From an uncultured beta proteobacterium (GTDB lineage: Bacteria > Pseudomonadota > Gammaproteobacteria > Burkholderiales > Rhodocyclaceae), in contig CAIXAY010000165.1 in NCBI GenBank assembly GCA_903917505.1, positions 1 through 9,275 of the forward strand: 9,275 nucleotides of DNA. The letters run 5' to 3'. Shown here in pieces: positions 1 to 7,686 of this stretch. Position 1 is the first letter of the stretch. The number at the start of each line of letters is the position of its first letter. Under the pieces are notes generated by a model. That model was given only the letters and a program-made list of their open reading frames with translations, made no database searches and was not told where the DNA came from. A program made the position numbers and the translations under genes.

Positions 1-10
1 ATTGCCTCAA

Positions 11-16
11 GGAGAG
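11..16 (+). promoter_or_regulatory. Ribosome binding site of trpB
   Basis: GGAGAG lies 3 bases before the ATG at 20 (5-7 bases if counted from the GGA core). It favours that ATG over the in-frame TTG at base 2, which would add six residues (MPQGEI) and would place the start upstream of this site. Confidence 0.7.
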
Positions 17-19
17 ATC

Positions 20-1224
<1,205 letters not shown>

Positions 1225-1225
<1 letters not shown>

Positions 1226-2049
1226 TGTCAAAAATTAAAACCACATTCGCGCGCCTGCAGGCGCAAGGGCGCAAGGCGCTGATTCCCTTCATCACCGCCG
1301 GCGACCCGAGCCCGGCATTGACCGTAGACCTGATGCATACGCTGGTCGAAGCGGGATCCGACATCATCGAACTCGGTGTTCCCTTTTCCGATCCGATGGC
1401 CGACGGGCCGACCATACAGCGCGCTTCCGAGCGCGCCCTGAAGCTCGGCGTCAGCCTGCGCCAGGTGCTCGCCATGGTCGCGAGCTTCCGCAGCAGGAAT
1501 CGGGAGACGCCGGTCGTGCTGATGGGCTACGCCAATCCGATCGAGGCCATCGGCGTCGAGGCCTTTGCCGCCGCGGCGAGTTCAGCCGGTGTTGACGGCG
1601 TGCTGGTCGTCGATTATCCGCCCGAGGAGGGCGTCGCTTTCGCGCAGGCCATGCGCGCCAATTCGCTCGATCCGATCTTCCTGCTCGCGCCGACCTCGAC
1701 GCCCGAGCGCATCGCGCAGGTCGCGGCGCTGGCGAGCGGCTACGTCTACTACGTCTCGCTCAAGGGCGTCACCGGTTCGGCGCAACTCGACGTCGCCGCG
1801 GTCGCCGCGCGCATTCCCGAGATCCGCGCCAGCGCGGGCGTTCCGGTCGGCGTCGGCTTCGGCATCCGCGACGCGGCGACGGCCGGCTCGGTCGCCGCGG
1901 TCGCCGATGCGGTGGTCGTCGGCAGCCGGATCATCGAAGAGATCGAACAATCGCCCGAGGGCGAAGTCTGCGCTCGAGTAGGCGCGCTGGTTGCCGAACT
2001 GCGGCGCGGTATTGACGCGGCCGTCGCATTGGCGGATGTTAAACGCTAG
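1225..2049 (+). CDS. trpA: Tryptophan synthase alpha chain
   Basis: This TIM-barrel subunit cleaves indole-3-glycerol phosphate to indole and glyceraldehyde 3-phosphate and channels indole to TrpB. The product has 274 residues, close to the usual 265-275. [14 protein letters not shown] (49-62) contains the catalytic acids E49 and D60, at the same numbers as in the Salmonella enzyme. Y175 and the SLKGVTG segment (178-184) form the flexible active-site loop, and GVGFGIRD (209-216) forms part of the phosphate site. The ATG overlaps the trpB stop by one base, which fixes the start. The C-terminus is ordinary. A 112-bp gap separates it from accD. Confidence 0.98.
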
Positions 2050-2161
2050 GCATCGCACCGCCAAGGCAGCGAGTTCTGCTGCGCGATCTTGAAACCCTTT
2101 TGTCGCTTGGTGATCTTGCTGTCCTGGTGCTTTGCCTTTTCTTCTTGAGTGAAGGAATTTC
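2050..2161 (+). promoter_or_regulatory. trpA-accD intergenic region, possible accD promoter
   Basis: There is no gene in these 112 bases. TTGAAA at 2089-2094 resembles a -35 box, but the hexamer 16-17 bases further on (TGATCT/GATCTT, 2111-2117) is a poor -10, so a separate accD promoter is only possible. A pyrimidine-rich run (about 2129-2146) precedes the accD ribosome site GAAGGA at 2151-2156, five bases before the accD ATG. I found no hairpin followed by a T run that would stop trp transcription here, so readthrough from trpA into accD is plausible. Confidence 0.3.
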
Positions 2162-3034
2162 ATGAGCTGGCTCAACAAACTGCTGCCGCCGAAAATCAAG
2201 CGCAATGTCGGCGGCATCGCGCGCAAGTCGACTTTGCCCGAAGGCCTGTGGAGCAAATGCCCGTCGTGCGAAGCGGTGCTCTACGCCACCGATCTCGAGA
2301 AGAACTTCAACGTCTGCCCGAAATGCGCGCACCACAATCGCGTCGACGCGCGGGCGCGGATCGAACTGCTGCTCGACGCCGAGGGACGCTTTGAAATCGG
2401 CGCCGAAGTCCTGCCGGTCGACGCGCTGAAGTTCAAGGACAGCCGCCGCTACGCCGAACGCTTGAAGGACGCCGCCGAGACGACCGGCGAAACCGACGCG
2501 ATGGTGGTGATGCAGGGCGCGCTCAAGAACCTGCCCGTCGTCGTCGCCGTTTTCGAATTCGGCTTCATGGGCGGTTCGATGGGCTCGGTGCTCGGCGAGC
2601 GTTTCGTGCGCGGCGTTCAGGCCGCGGTCGAGCAGCGCCTGCCGTTCATCTGCATCACGGCCTCCGGCGGCGCGCGCATGCAGGAGGGCCTGTTCTCGCT
2701 GATGCAAATGGCCAAGACTTCGGCCGCGCTGACCAAGCTCTCGGAAGCGGGATTGCCCTTCATCTCGATTCTCACCGATCCGACCATGGGCGGCGTCTCG
2801 GCGTCGTTCGCGTTTATCGGCGATGTCGTGATCGCCGAGCCGGGCGCGCTGATCGGCTTCGCCGGCCCGCGCGTCATCGAACAGACGGTCCGCCAGACCC
2901 TGCCCGAAGGTTTTCAGCGCGCCGAGTTCCTGATGGAGAAAGGCGCCATCGACATGATTATCGATCGCCGCGAAATGAAAGACCGGCTGGCGAAAATTCT
3001 CGCTTTGCTGCAGAGGCTGCCAGCCGCCGCTTGA
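2162..3034 (+). CDS. accD: Acetyl-CoA carboxylase carboxyltransferase subunit beta
   Basis: AccD pairs with AccA to transfer the carboxyl group from carboxybiotin on AccB to acetyl-CoA, giving malonyl-CoA for fatty acid synthesis in the cytosol. The protein has 290 residues, typical for the family. The N-terminal zinc ribbon is complete, with CPSC (33-36) and CPKC (52-55). The crotonase-fold carboxyltransferase domain follows, with SGGARMQEG (168-176) and [10 protein letters not shown] (208-217) as the CoA/oxyanion segments and [12 protein letters not shown] (231-242) near the C-terminal part. The start MSWLNKL is the usual one and has GAAGGA upstream. It follows trpBA, a common betaproteobacterial arrangement, but is not followed by folC in this window. 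Confidence 0.97.
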   Translation: MSWLNKLLPPKIKRNVGGIARKSTLPEGLWSKCPSCEAVLYATDLEKNFNVCPKCAHHNRVDARARIELLLDAEGRFEIGAEVLPVDALKFKDSRRYAERLKDAAETTGETDAMVVMQGALKNLPVVVAVFEFGFMGGSMGSVLGERFVRGVQAAVEQRLPFICITASGGARMQEGLFSLMQMAKTSAALTKLSEAGLPFISILTDPTMGGVSASFAFIGDVVIAEPGALIGFAGPRVIEQTVRQTLPEGFQRAEFLMEKGAIDMIIDRREMKDRLAKILALLQRLPAAA

Positions 3035-3041
3035 GCGGCAA

Positions 3042-3093
3042 TTGGCAAAGCAAGATCCCGATCAATTTCTAACGCATACCTAAAATAACAGGA
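3042..3093 (+). promoter_or_regulatory. Possible promoter and RBS ahead of the dehydrogenase gene
   Basis: The 68-bp gap after accD is AT-rich compared with its surroundings. TAAAAT at 3081-3086 is a good -10 match, but the bases 16-18 upstream of it are a poor -35. TTGGCA at 3042-3047 is a fair -35, but only a weak -10 lies at the right distance (ATTTCT or TTTCTA, about 3065-3071). AGGA at 3090-3093 is a ribosome site nine bases before the ATG at 3103. A five-base stem (GCCGC/GCGGC, 3026-3039) overlaps the accD stop without a T run and is not a convincing terminator. Confidence 0.3.
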
Positions 3094-3102
3094 AAGAAAA
3101 TA

Positions 3103-4200
3103 ATGAGATTCAACATTGCGAATCTGGCCGGTGATGGCGTCGGTCCGGAGGTTCTTCAGGAAGGCGTCAAGGTCCTGCGCGCTGCGCAGCAGGCGGTCGG
3201 GGGATTCGAGCTCGAGTTTCAGAATTACGCGGTCGGCGCGAACTGCTATCTCAAGACTGGCTCCGCCCTGAGCGAAGCGGTCTTCCAGGAATGCAGGAAA
3301 GCCGATGCAATTTTCATGGGCGCGATCGGCATTCCCGGCGTTGTCGATGCGCATGGCACCGAAGTGACCGGGCACGTGATGTTCAAGCTGCGCTTCGACC
3401 TCGAACTCTTCGCCGGCGTGCGCCCGATCAAGCTCTACCCGGGGGTCCGCTCGGGATTGGCCGACAAGAGCGCCATCGATTTCGTCGTCCTGCGCGAGAA
3501 CTGCGAGGGCCTGTTCGCTTCCTACGGCGGCGGCACCTACACCTATGACGAAGTCGCCACCGACACCATGGTGATCACGCGCAAGGGCTCGGAGCGCTTG
3601 TTCGACTACGCCTTCGAGCTGGCGAAAGAGCGCAACGGCCGCGTCCTCGACGGCAAGAAAATGGTCACCTGCAGCGCCAAGTGGAACGTCTTTCGCTCCT
3701 TCGCGTTCTTCAAGAAGATTTTCGACGAGATCGCCGACAAGTACGAAGGCCAGGTGCAGCGCGATTACGCGATCATCGACGCGCTGACCTTGTGGATGGT
3801 GCAGCAGCCCGAGAATTTCGATGTCATCGTCACCGAAAACATGTTCGGCGACATCATTTCGGACATGGCGGCCGGCTTTGTCGGCGGCATGGGCATGGCG
3901 CCGTCGGGCGACATCGGGGTCAGGCACGCGATGTTCCAGCCTTCGCATGGAACCGCGCCGACCATCGCCGGCAAGGGCATCGCCAACCCGACTGCGGCGA
4001 TCCTGTCCGGCAGAATGATGCTCGAGTGGCTCGGCGAGCAGCACCGGAACGACGCCGCGAAGACGGCTGCGGGGCTCGTCGAGAAAGCGGTCACCGCGAC
4101 CCTTGCGCAAGGCATCAAGACCAGCGATATCGGCGGCAGTTCGTCAACCGTGGCGTTCGGAGACGCGGTCGTCGCCTCGCTCAGGAAACTGGCGGCGTAG
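3103..4200 (+). CDS. Isocitrate/isopropylmalate dehydrogenase family protein, catalytic Tyr replaced by Phe
   Basis: A 365-residue member of the metal-dependent beta-decarboxylating dehydrogenases (isopropylmalate, isocitrate, homoisocitrate and tartrate dehydrogenases), which oxidise 2-hydroxy acids with NAD(P) in the cytosol. Seen in the sequence: AGDGVGPEV (9-17); substrate arginines R97, R107 and R131; the proton-relay lysine K193 in SAKWNVFRS; metal ligands D226 and D250/D254 (NMFGDIISD); and the nucleotide loop SHGTAPTIAGKGIANPTA (281-298). Two features are odd. RENCEGLF (131-138) has Phe at 138 where isopropylmalate and isocitrate dehydrogenases have the catalytic Tyr, and T287 stands where NAD-dependent relatives have the Asp that holds the adenosine ribose. 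It is therefore not an obvious LeuB or Icd, and its substrate is unknown. The DLH-like gene begins 10 bp downstream, so the two are likely cotranscribed. Family assignment is firm; specific function is open. Confidence 0.9.
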   Translation: MRFNIANLAGDGVGPEVLQEGVKVLRAAQQAVGGFELEFQNYAVGANCYLKTGSALSEAVFQECRKADAIFMGAIGIPGVVDAHGTEVTGHVMFKLRFDLELFAGVRPIKLYPGVRSGLADKSAIDFVVLRENCEGLFASYGGGTYTYDEVATDTMVITRKGSERLFDYAFELAKERNGRVLDGKKMVTCSAKWNVFRSFAFFKKIFDEIADKYEGQVQRDYAIIDALTLWMVQQPENFDVIVTENMFGDIISDMAAGFVGGMGMAPSGDIGVRHAMFQPSHGTAPTIAGKGIANPTAAILSGRMMLEWLGEQHRNDAAKTAAGLVEKAVTATLAQGIKTSDIGGSSSTVAFGDAVVASLRKLAA

Positions 4201-4210
4201 GGCATCGCTT

Positions 4211-4990
4211 ATGCCGTGGCGGTGGTTGACGGTTCTGAAAGTTCTGTCGGCGAGCGCCTTGTTATCGGCGACGTTCGCGCTGCCGGCGCTGGCCGATACC
4301 ACCGCGATCAAGGTCGGCGTGGCGCAGAACATGGATGCGCAACTGCTGACGCCGGACGGGGCTGGCCCTTTCCCCGCGCTGTTGCTGCTGCACACCAGCG
4401 GCGGTCTGCAAGCCGCCGACCTGGAATACGCGAAGCGGCTGGTCGATAAGGGCTACGTGGTTCTGGTGCCTGCTTTTCTTGATGCCTATGGCATACGGGC
4501 GAGGACGCGCCAATTGGCCTTCACCGGTTCGGCGCAGCCGATCTACGCGGACCTCGTCGCCAGCCTCGAACAGCTAAGAGGCAACGCCAAGGTCAAGGCG
4601 GACAAGCTCGGCGCAATCGGATTTTCGAACGGCGGCTATTTCGCGCTCTGGCTCGCCGCCACCGGCCGGGTGCGGGCCGGGATTTCCTATTACGGCGCAT
4701 TGACCCGCGCCGGCACCGACCGCTCGCTGAGTCGGTTCCAGCAGGCTTTCAGCGCAACCAGTTCGCCGGTTCTGGTCCTGCACGGGGATAGCGATTCCAC
4801 CGTGCCGGTGGCAAAGGCGCGCGAACTGGATGCGATCCTGCGCGGCGCGGGGACGCCGCACGAGGTGCACACCTATGCCGATGCCGAACATCGCTTCGAT
4901 CGCGATCAGGGCGCCGCCAATGCGGCGGCCGCAGCGGATGCGTGGCAGCGCAGCCTGTCCTTCTTGCGCCGGCATCTTGGCGATGAATAA
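4211..4990 (+). CDS. Exported dienelactone-hydrolase-like alpha/beta hydrolase
   Basis: I take the ATG at 4211 as the start (259 residues), because it gives a textbook Sec signal peptide: positive residues R4 and K10, a hydrophobic core to about residue 24, and an ALPALA cleavage site with cleavage expected between A28 and D29. The reading frame runs open upstream to 4103 inside the dehydrogenase gene, but that extension is arginine-rich shadow sequence. The mature part has the DLH-family alpha/beta hydrolase fold: LLLLHTSGG (57-65) is the oxyanion-side strand, GFSNGG (137-142) the nucleophile elbow with S139, LHGDSDSTVP (190-199) the acid (probably D195), and DAEHRFD (224-230) the histidine H227. 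True dienelactone hydrolases use Cys; Ser here suggests an esterase, lipase or peptidase-like activity in the periplasm. The substrate is unknown. The 10-bp spacing suggests cotranscription with the dehydrogenase. The ribosome site is weak (TAGGG at 4198-4202). Confidence 0.88.
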   Translation: MPWRWLTVLKVLSASALLSATFALPALADTTAIKVGVAQNMDAQLLTPDGAGPFPALLLLHTSGGLQAADLEYAKRLVDKGYVVLVPAFLDAYGIRARTRQLAFTGSAQPIYADLVASLEQLRGNAKVKADKLGAIGFSNGGYFALWLAATGRVRAGISYYGALTRAGTDRSLSRFQQAFSATSSPVLVLHGDSDSTVPVAKARELDAILRGAGTPHEVHTYADAEHRFDRDQGAANAAAAADAWQRSLSFLRRHLGDE

Positions 4991-5043
4991 GGCGGCGGTC
5001 TCGACACAATCCCCACAGCGGCCGGGTTCCTGTTGTCTGGATC
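4991..5043. other. Convergent intergenic gap
   Basis: These 53 bases lie between the stop of the rightward hydrolase gene and the stop of the leftward AraC-type gene. I see no strong hairpin with a T run on either strand, so no intrinsic terminator can be called for either transcript. Confidence 0.5.
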
Positions 5044-6066
5044 TCAGGTGCCCGGCAGCTGGCCGGCAGCGCCGCCGATTTCGCGCCCGCGCCGCCAGGC
5101 GGCCGGGGGTGTCCCGACGATGCGCTTGAAGGCGCGCGCGAACGCCGCTTCGGAATCGTAGCCGACGTCGAGCGCGATTGCCGCGACCGTGGCGCGCGTC
5201 TCCAGCAGCAGGCGCGCCGCCGCCTGCATGCGCCACTGCGCGAGGTACTGCATCGGCGGCACGCCGATCAAATCGACGAAGCGTTCGTGCAGGGCCGAGC
5301 GCGACAGGCCGATGCGCCGTCCGAGTTCGTCGATGCTCCAGTCCTGCGCCGGCTGGTCGTGCAGCAGCGCCAGCGCGTTGCCGACGAAGCGGTCGCGCAG
5401 GCCGGCGATCCAGCCATTGCTGTGCAGCGGCAACTGGTCGGCGTAGCGCCGCACGGCGTCGACGAACATCATTTCGCTCATGCGCGCCAGCATGACTTCC
5501 GCCCCCGGGCGCGGCGCGTGCGATTCGGCGACCGCATGCCGCATGAAATTCACGATCCACCCGTCCGCGTCGCCGGCGCGCAGATGCAGGAGGCGCGGCA
5601 ATGCGGCGATCAAGGGGTTGAAGGGGCGCAGATCGCAGCCGAGAAAGCCGCAGACGATGGTCGTCTCGGCATTGTTCTCGAGCGGCGCCGCGGGCAGGAT
5701 ATTCGGGCCGTTGTAAGCGACGCGCAGCGGCAGCGCGTTGCCCGCAATATCGGTGAACAAACCCGGATCGAGCGTGCCGCGCATTCCAGGCGTGCTCGAC
5801 ACGACATGCGCGTCGCCATGCGGGAAGACCACCACGTCGCCGGCTGACAGTTGCACCGACGATCCGTTGGGGATGGCAGCCCAGCAACTGCCCTTGACCA
5901 CGGCGTGATACTCCATCACGTGGTCGACGCCGCGGATCAGCAAGGGTGCGATCTCCTTGGCCGGCGGCGCCTCGGCGGCCCACTCGCCGTCGCCGTTGAC
6001 ATAGAAGAACACGGCGCCGCGCAGGCGCACCGCGCGCAGCACGTCCGACAGCGTGTCCTGCGTCAT
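5044..6066 (-). CDS. AraC-family transcriptional regulator with cupin-like N-terminal domain
   Basis: A 340-residue cytosolic DNA-binding regulator. The N-terminal half looks like the cupin-type ligand domain found in many AraC proteins (Cupin_6/AraC_binding type): GSCWAAIP (59-66) and GDVVVFPHGDAH (76-87) with histidines H83 and H87. The C-terminal 100 residues hold two helix-turn-helix motifs: WSIDELGRRIGLSRSALHERF (243-263, the recognition helix around SRSALHERF) and VAAIALDVGYDSEAAFARAF (294-313). The family signature VGYDSEAAFARAFKRIVGTPPAAWRR then follows in the usual order. The ATG at 6066 is the first in frame; no strong ribosome site precedes it. It is transcribed away from the FAD oxidoreductase/TPR pair across a 183-bp region with inverted repeats, so it most likely controls that pair and itself. 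The effector is unknown. Confidence 0.93.
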   Translation of the reverse strand: MTQDTLSDVLRAVRLRGAVFFYVNGDGEWAAEAPPAKEIAPLLIRGVDHVMEYHAVVKGSCWAAIPNGSSVQLSAGDVVVFPHGDAHVVSSTPGMRGTLDPGLFTDIAGNALPLRVAYNGPNILPAAPLENNAETTIVCGFLGCDLRPFNPLIAALPRLLHLRAGDADGWIVNFMRHAVAESHAPRPGAEVMLARMSEMMFVDAVRRYADQLPLHSNGWIAGLRDRFVGNALALLHDQPAQDWSIDELGRRIGLSRSALHERFVDLIGVPPMQYLAQWRMQAAARLLLETRATVAAIALDVGYDSEAAFARAFKRIVGTPPAAWRRGREIGGAAGQLPGT

Positions 6067-6101
6067 CTCAGCACCGCCGCGGCATCTCGGTCAAGCCGGC
6101 A

Positions 6102-6137
6102 ACTTGCGCATCCGGAAAAAAGGACGCATGAGCAAGT
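6102..6137. repeat. Imperfect inverted repeat 1, candidate operator
   Basis: ACTTGCGCA (6102-6110) is matched by TGAGCAAGT (6129-6137), the reverse complement at 8 of 9 positions, with arm centres 27 bp apart. It lies 36-71 bp upstream of the regulator start, where an autoregulatory or activator site would be expected. It is visible in the sequence; binding is inferred. Confidence 0.4.
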
Positions 6138-6150
6138 GCGAAAGACGCCG

Positions 6151-6188
6151 GGTCAATTTTCGCAGCGCCGCAAGCTAGAGAATTGATC
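6151..6188. repeat. Imperfect inverted repeat 2, candidate operator or paired -35 elements
   Basis: GGTCAATTTTC (6151-6161) and GAGAATTGATC (6178-6188) are reverse complements at 9 of 11 positions. The arm centres are 27 bp apart, the same spacing as inverted repeat 1. Each arm contains a TTGAYC hexamer facing outwards, so the symmetry may partly reflect two divergent -35 boxes. Confidence 0.4.
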
Positions 6189-6192
6189 CTGC

Positions 6193-6213
6193 CGCCGCGC
6201 TCAATCCGCGGCG
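6193..6213 (+). promoter_or_regulatory. GC hairpin upstream of the oxidoreductase gene
   Basis: CGCCGCG (6193-6199) and CGCGGCG (6207-6213) form a perfect seven-base stem with a seven-base loop. It ends 36 bp before the ATG at 6250 and has no following T run. It could be a leader RNA hairpin or a protein site, depending on where transcription starts. Confidence 0.35.
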
Positions 6214-6249
6214 ATAACCTGTTCAACTTGTTTGCCGGAGGAGCCTCGT

Positions 6250-7686
6250 ATGAATTCATTGACCTACCTCACGCTGGATAAGGATGTCCGACAAGTGCCT
6301 CAGTCGGAAGTCGACGCATTCGCTACTCAGATCCATGGCGGCGTAATAAGTGCCGCCGATCAATCCTATAACGAAGCGCGCCAGGTCTGGAACGCCGGCG
6401 TCGATCGCCGCCCGGCGCTGATCGCGCGCTGCCTGAGCGAGCGCGACGTGCAGGCCGGGGTGCGTTTCGCAGCCGCGCAGCGCATGCTGCTCAGCGTGCG
6501 CGGCGGCGGCCACCACATCGCCGGCAACGCCGTCGCCGAAGGCGGCCTGGTGATCGATCTCTCGGGCATGCGCACGGTCAGCGTAGACGCCGCGCAAAAA
6601 ACCGCGCGCGTCGCCGCCGGCGCGCTGCTCGGCGACTTCGACCGCGCGGCGCAAGCGCACGGCCTGGCGACGCCGCTCGGCATCAACTCGACTACCGGCG
6701 TCGCCGGGCTGACGCTCGGCGGCGGTTTCGGCTGGCTGTCGAGGCGCTATGGAATGAGCATCGACAACCTGCTCGGCGTCACCGTCGTGACGGCCGACGG
6801 CGGCGTGCGCGTCGCTTCGGCGAGCACGGAACCCGAGTTGTTCTGGGCGCTGCGCGGCGGCGGCGGCAACTTCGGCGTGGCGACCTCGTTCGACTTCCGC
6901 CTGCATCCGGTCGGCCCCGAGGTCTATGCCGGCCTCGTCGTCTACCCGTTTGCGCAGGCGCACCAGGTGCTGCGTGCGTGGCGCGACTTCACGGTTGGCG
7001 CGCCCGACGAACTCGCCGTCTGGACCGTCCTGCGCAAGGCGCCGCCGCTGCCCTTCCTGCCGGCGTCGGCGCACGGCAGCGAGGTCGTGGTCTTCGCCCT
7101 GGTGTACAGCGGCGAGATCGAAGCCGGCCAGCGCGCTGCCGCGCCGGTGCTGCAGTTCGGCGATGCGCTCGGCAATGCCCTGGGGCCGACGCCCTACGCG
7201 GGCTTCCAGACCGCTTTCGATCCGCTGCTCACGCCCGGGCATCGCAACTACTGGAAGTCGCACAGCTTCAGCGTCTTGAGCGACGCGGCGCTCGACGTCG
7301 TCATCGACGCGGCGGGCCGCCTGCCGACCCCGGAGTGCGAGCTGTTCATCGCCCAGCTCGGCGGCGCGATGGCGCGCGTCAAGCCGGCCGACACGGCCTA
7401 CGTCGGCCGCGATGCGCACTACATCATGAACCTGCACGGCCGCAGTCCCGACGCGCGCGACGACGAGGCGGTGCGGGCCTGGGCGCGCAAGGCCTTTCAG
7501 GACGCGGCGCCGTTCGCCACCGGCAGCGGCTACGTGAACTTCCTGACCGACGACGAAGCCGAGCGGGTGGTCGCCAGTTACGGCGCCAACTACCCGCGCC
7601 TGCAGGCCTTGAAGCGGCGCTTCGACCCGGACAACCTGTTCCGCATGAACCTCAACATCGCGCCGCAGCGGGGGGTCGGATCATGA
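6250..7686 (+). CDS. Berberine-bridge-enzyme-like FAD-dependent oxidoreductase
   Basis: A 478-residue cytosolic flavoprotein of the PCMH/BBE family, whose members oxidise alkaloids, sugars, alcohols and natural-product intermediates using O2. The ATG at 6250 is chosen because GGAGGAG (6237-6243) sits six bases before it; a TTG at 6232 lies upstream of that site. The FAD_binding_4 domain spans roughly residues 53-220: VRGGGHHIAGN (83-93) carries H88, which aligns with the histidine that forms the 8-alpha covalent FAD bond, and TTGVAGLTLGGGFGWLSRRYG (148-168) is the pyrophosphate/flavin loop. In bicovalent members a Cys forms the second bond (GxCPTVGVGG); here N146 occupies that position, so FAD is probably held by one covalent bond. 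The C-terminal BBE motif (about 427-471) ends in YGANYPRL and FDPDNLFRMNLNI. No signal peptide is visible. Its stop overlaps the next gene by ATGA, implying coupled translation with the TPR protein. The substrate is unknown. Confidence 0.93.
   Translation: MNSLTYLTLDKDVRQVPQSEVDAFATQIHGGVISAADQSYNEARQVWNAGVDRRPALIARCLSERDVQAGVRFAAAQRMLLSVRGGGHHIAGNAVAEGGLVIDLSGMRTVSVDAAQKTARVAAGALLGDFDRAAQAHGLATPLGINSTTGVAGLTLGGGFGWLSRRYGMSIDNLLGVTVVTADGGVRVASASTEPELFWALRGGGGNFGVATSFDFRLHPVGPEVYAGLVVYPFAQAHQVLRAWRDFTVGAPDELAVWTVLRKAPPLPFLPASAHGSEVVVFALVYSGEIEAGQRAAAPVLQFGDALGNALGPTPYAGFQTAFDPLLTPGHRNYWKSHSFSVLSDAALDVVIDAAGRLPTPECELFIAQLGGAMARVKPADTAYVGRDAHYIMNLHGRSPDARDDEAVRAWARKAFQDAAPFATGSGYVNFLTDDEAERVVASYGANYPRLQALKRRFDPDNLFRMNLNIAPQRGVGS

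Larger units (their letters stand above)
6067..6249. promoter_or_regulatory. Divergent promoter/operator region between regulator and oxidoreductase genes
   Basis: This 183-bp region contains no gene and must hold the start signals of both divergent transcripts. TTGACC on the minus strand (6151-6156) and TTGATC on the plus strand (6183-6188) resemble -35 boxes pointing outwards, but neither has a good -10 at 16-18 bases. GATAAC at 6213-6218 is a fair plus-strand -10 with a poor -35. Weak boxes suit activator-dependent promoters, as expected next to an AraC-type gene. The inverted repeats within it are listed separately. Confidence 0.55.

Noticed and set aside
2..19. TTG start for trpB at base 2
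   Set aside because: The ribosome site at 11-16 serves the ATG at 20, and the usual TrpB N-terminus fits that start.
3026..3039. GCCGC-TTGA-GCGGC hairpin at the accD stop as a terminator
   Set aside because: The stem is only five bases, lies partly inside the coding sequence and has no T run.
2914..4110. 398-codon minus-strand ORF opposite the dehydrogenase gene
   Set aside because: Antisense shadow produced by GC-rich codon use. Its composition is rich in Arg, His, Asp and Ala with no motif, while the plus strand encodes a conserved enzyme.
4103..4210. N-terminal extension of the exported hydrolase
   Set aside because: It overlaps the end of the dehydrogenase gene, is arginine-rich, and would bury the clear signal peptide that starts at 4211.
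4574..5983. 469-codon minus-strand ORF across the hydrolase and AraC genes
   Set aside because: It spans two recognised genes in another frame, with low-complexity Arg/Ala sequence and no domain.
6256..7437. 393-codon minus-strand ORF opposite the flavoenzyme gene
   Set aside because: Shadow ORF; the opposite strand carries the full FAD_binding_4 and BBE motifs.
6978..7682. Open frame extending the TPR protein upstream by 235 codons inside the FAD oxidoreductase gene
   Set aside because: It is arginine- and alanine-rich shadow sequence of the flavoenzyme gene. The family match begins at the ATG at 7683, which forms a normal ATGA junction.
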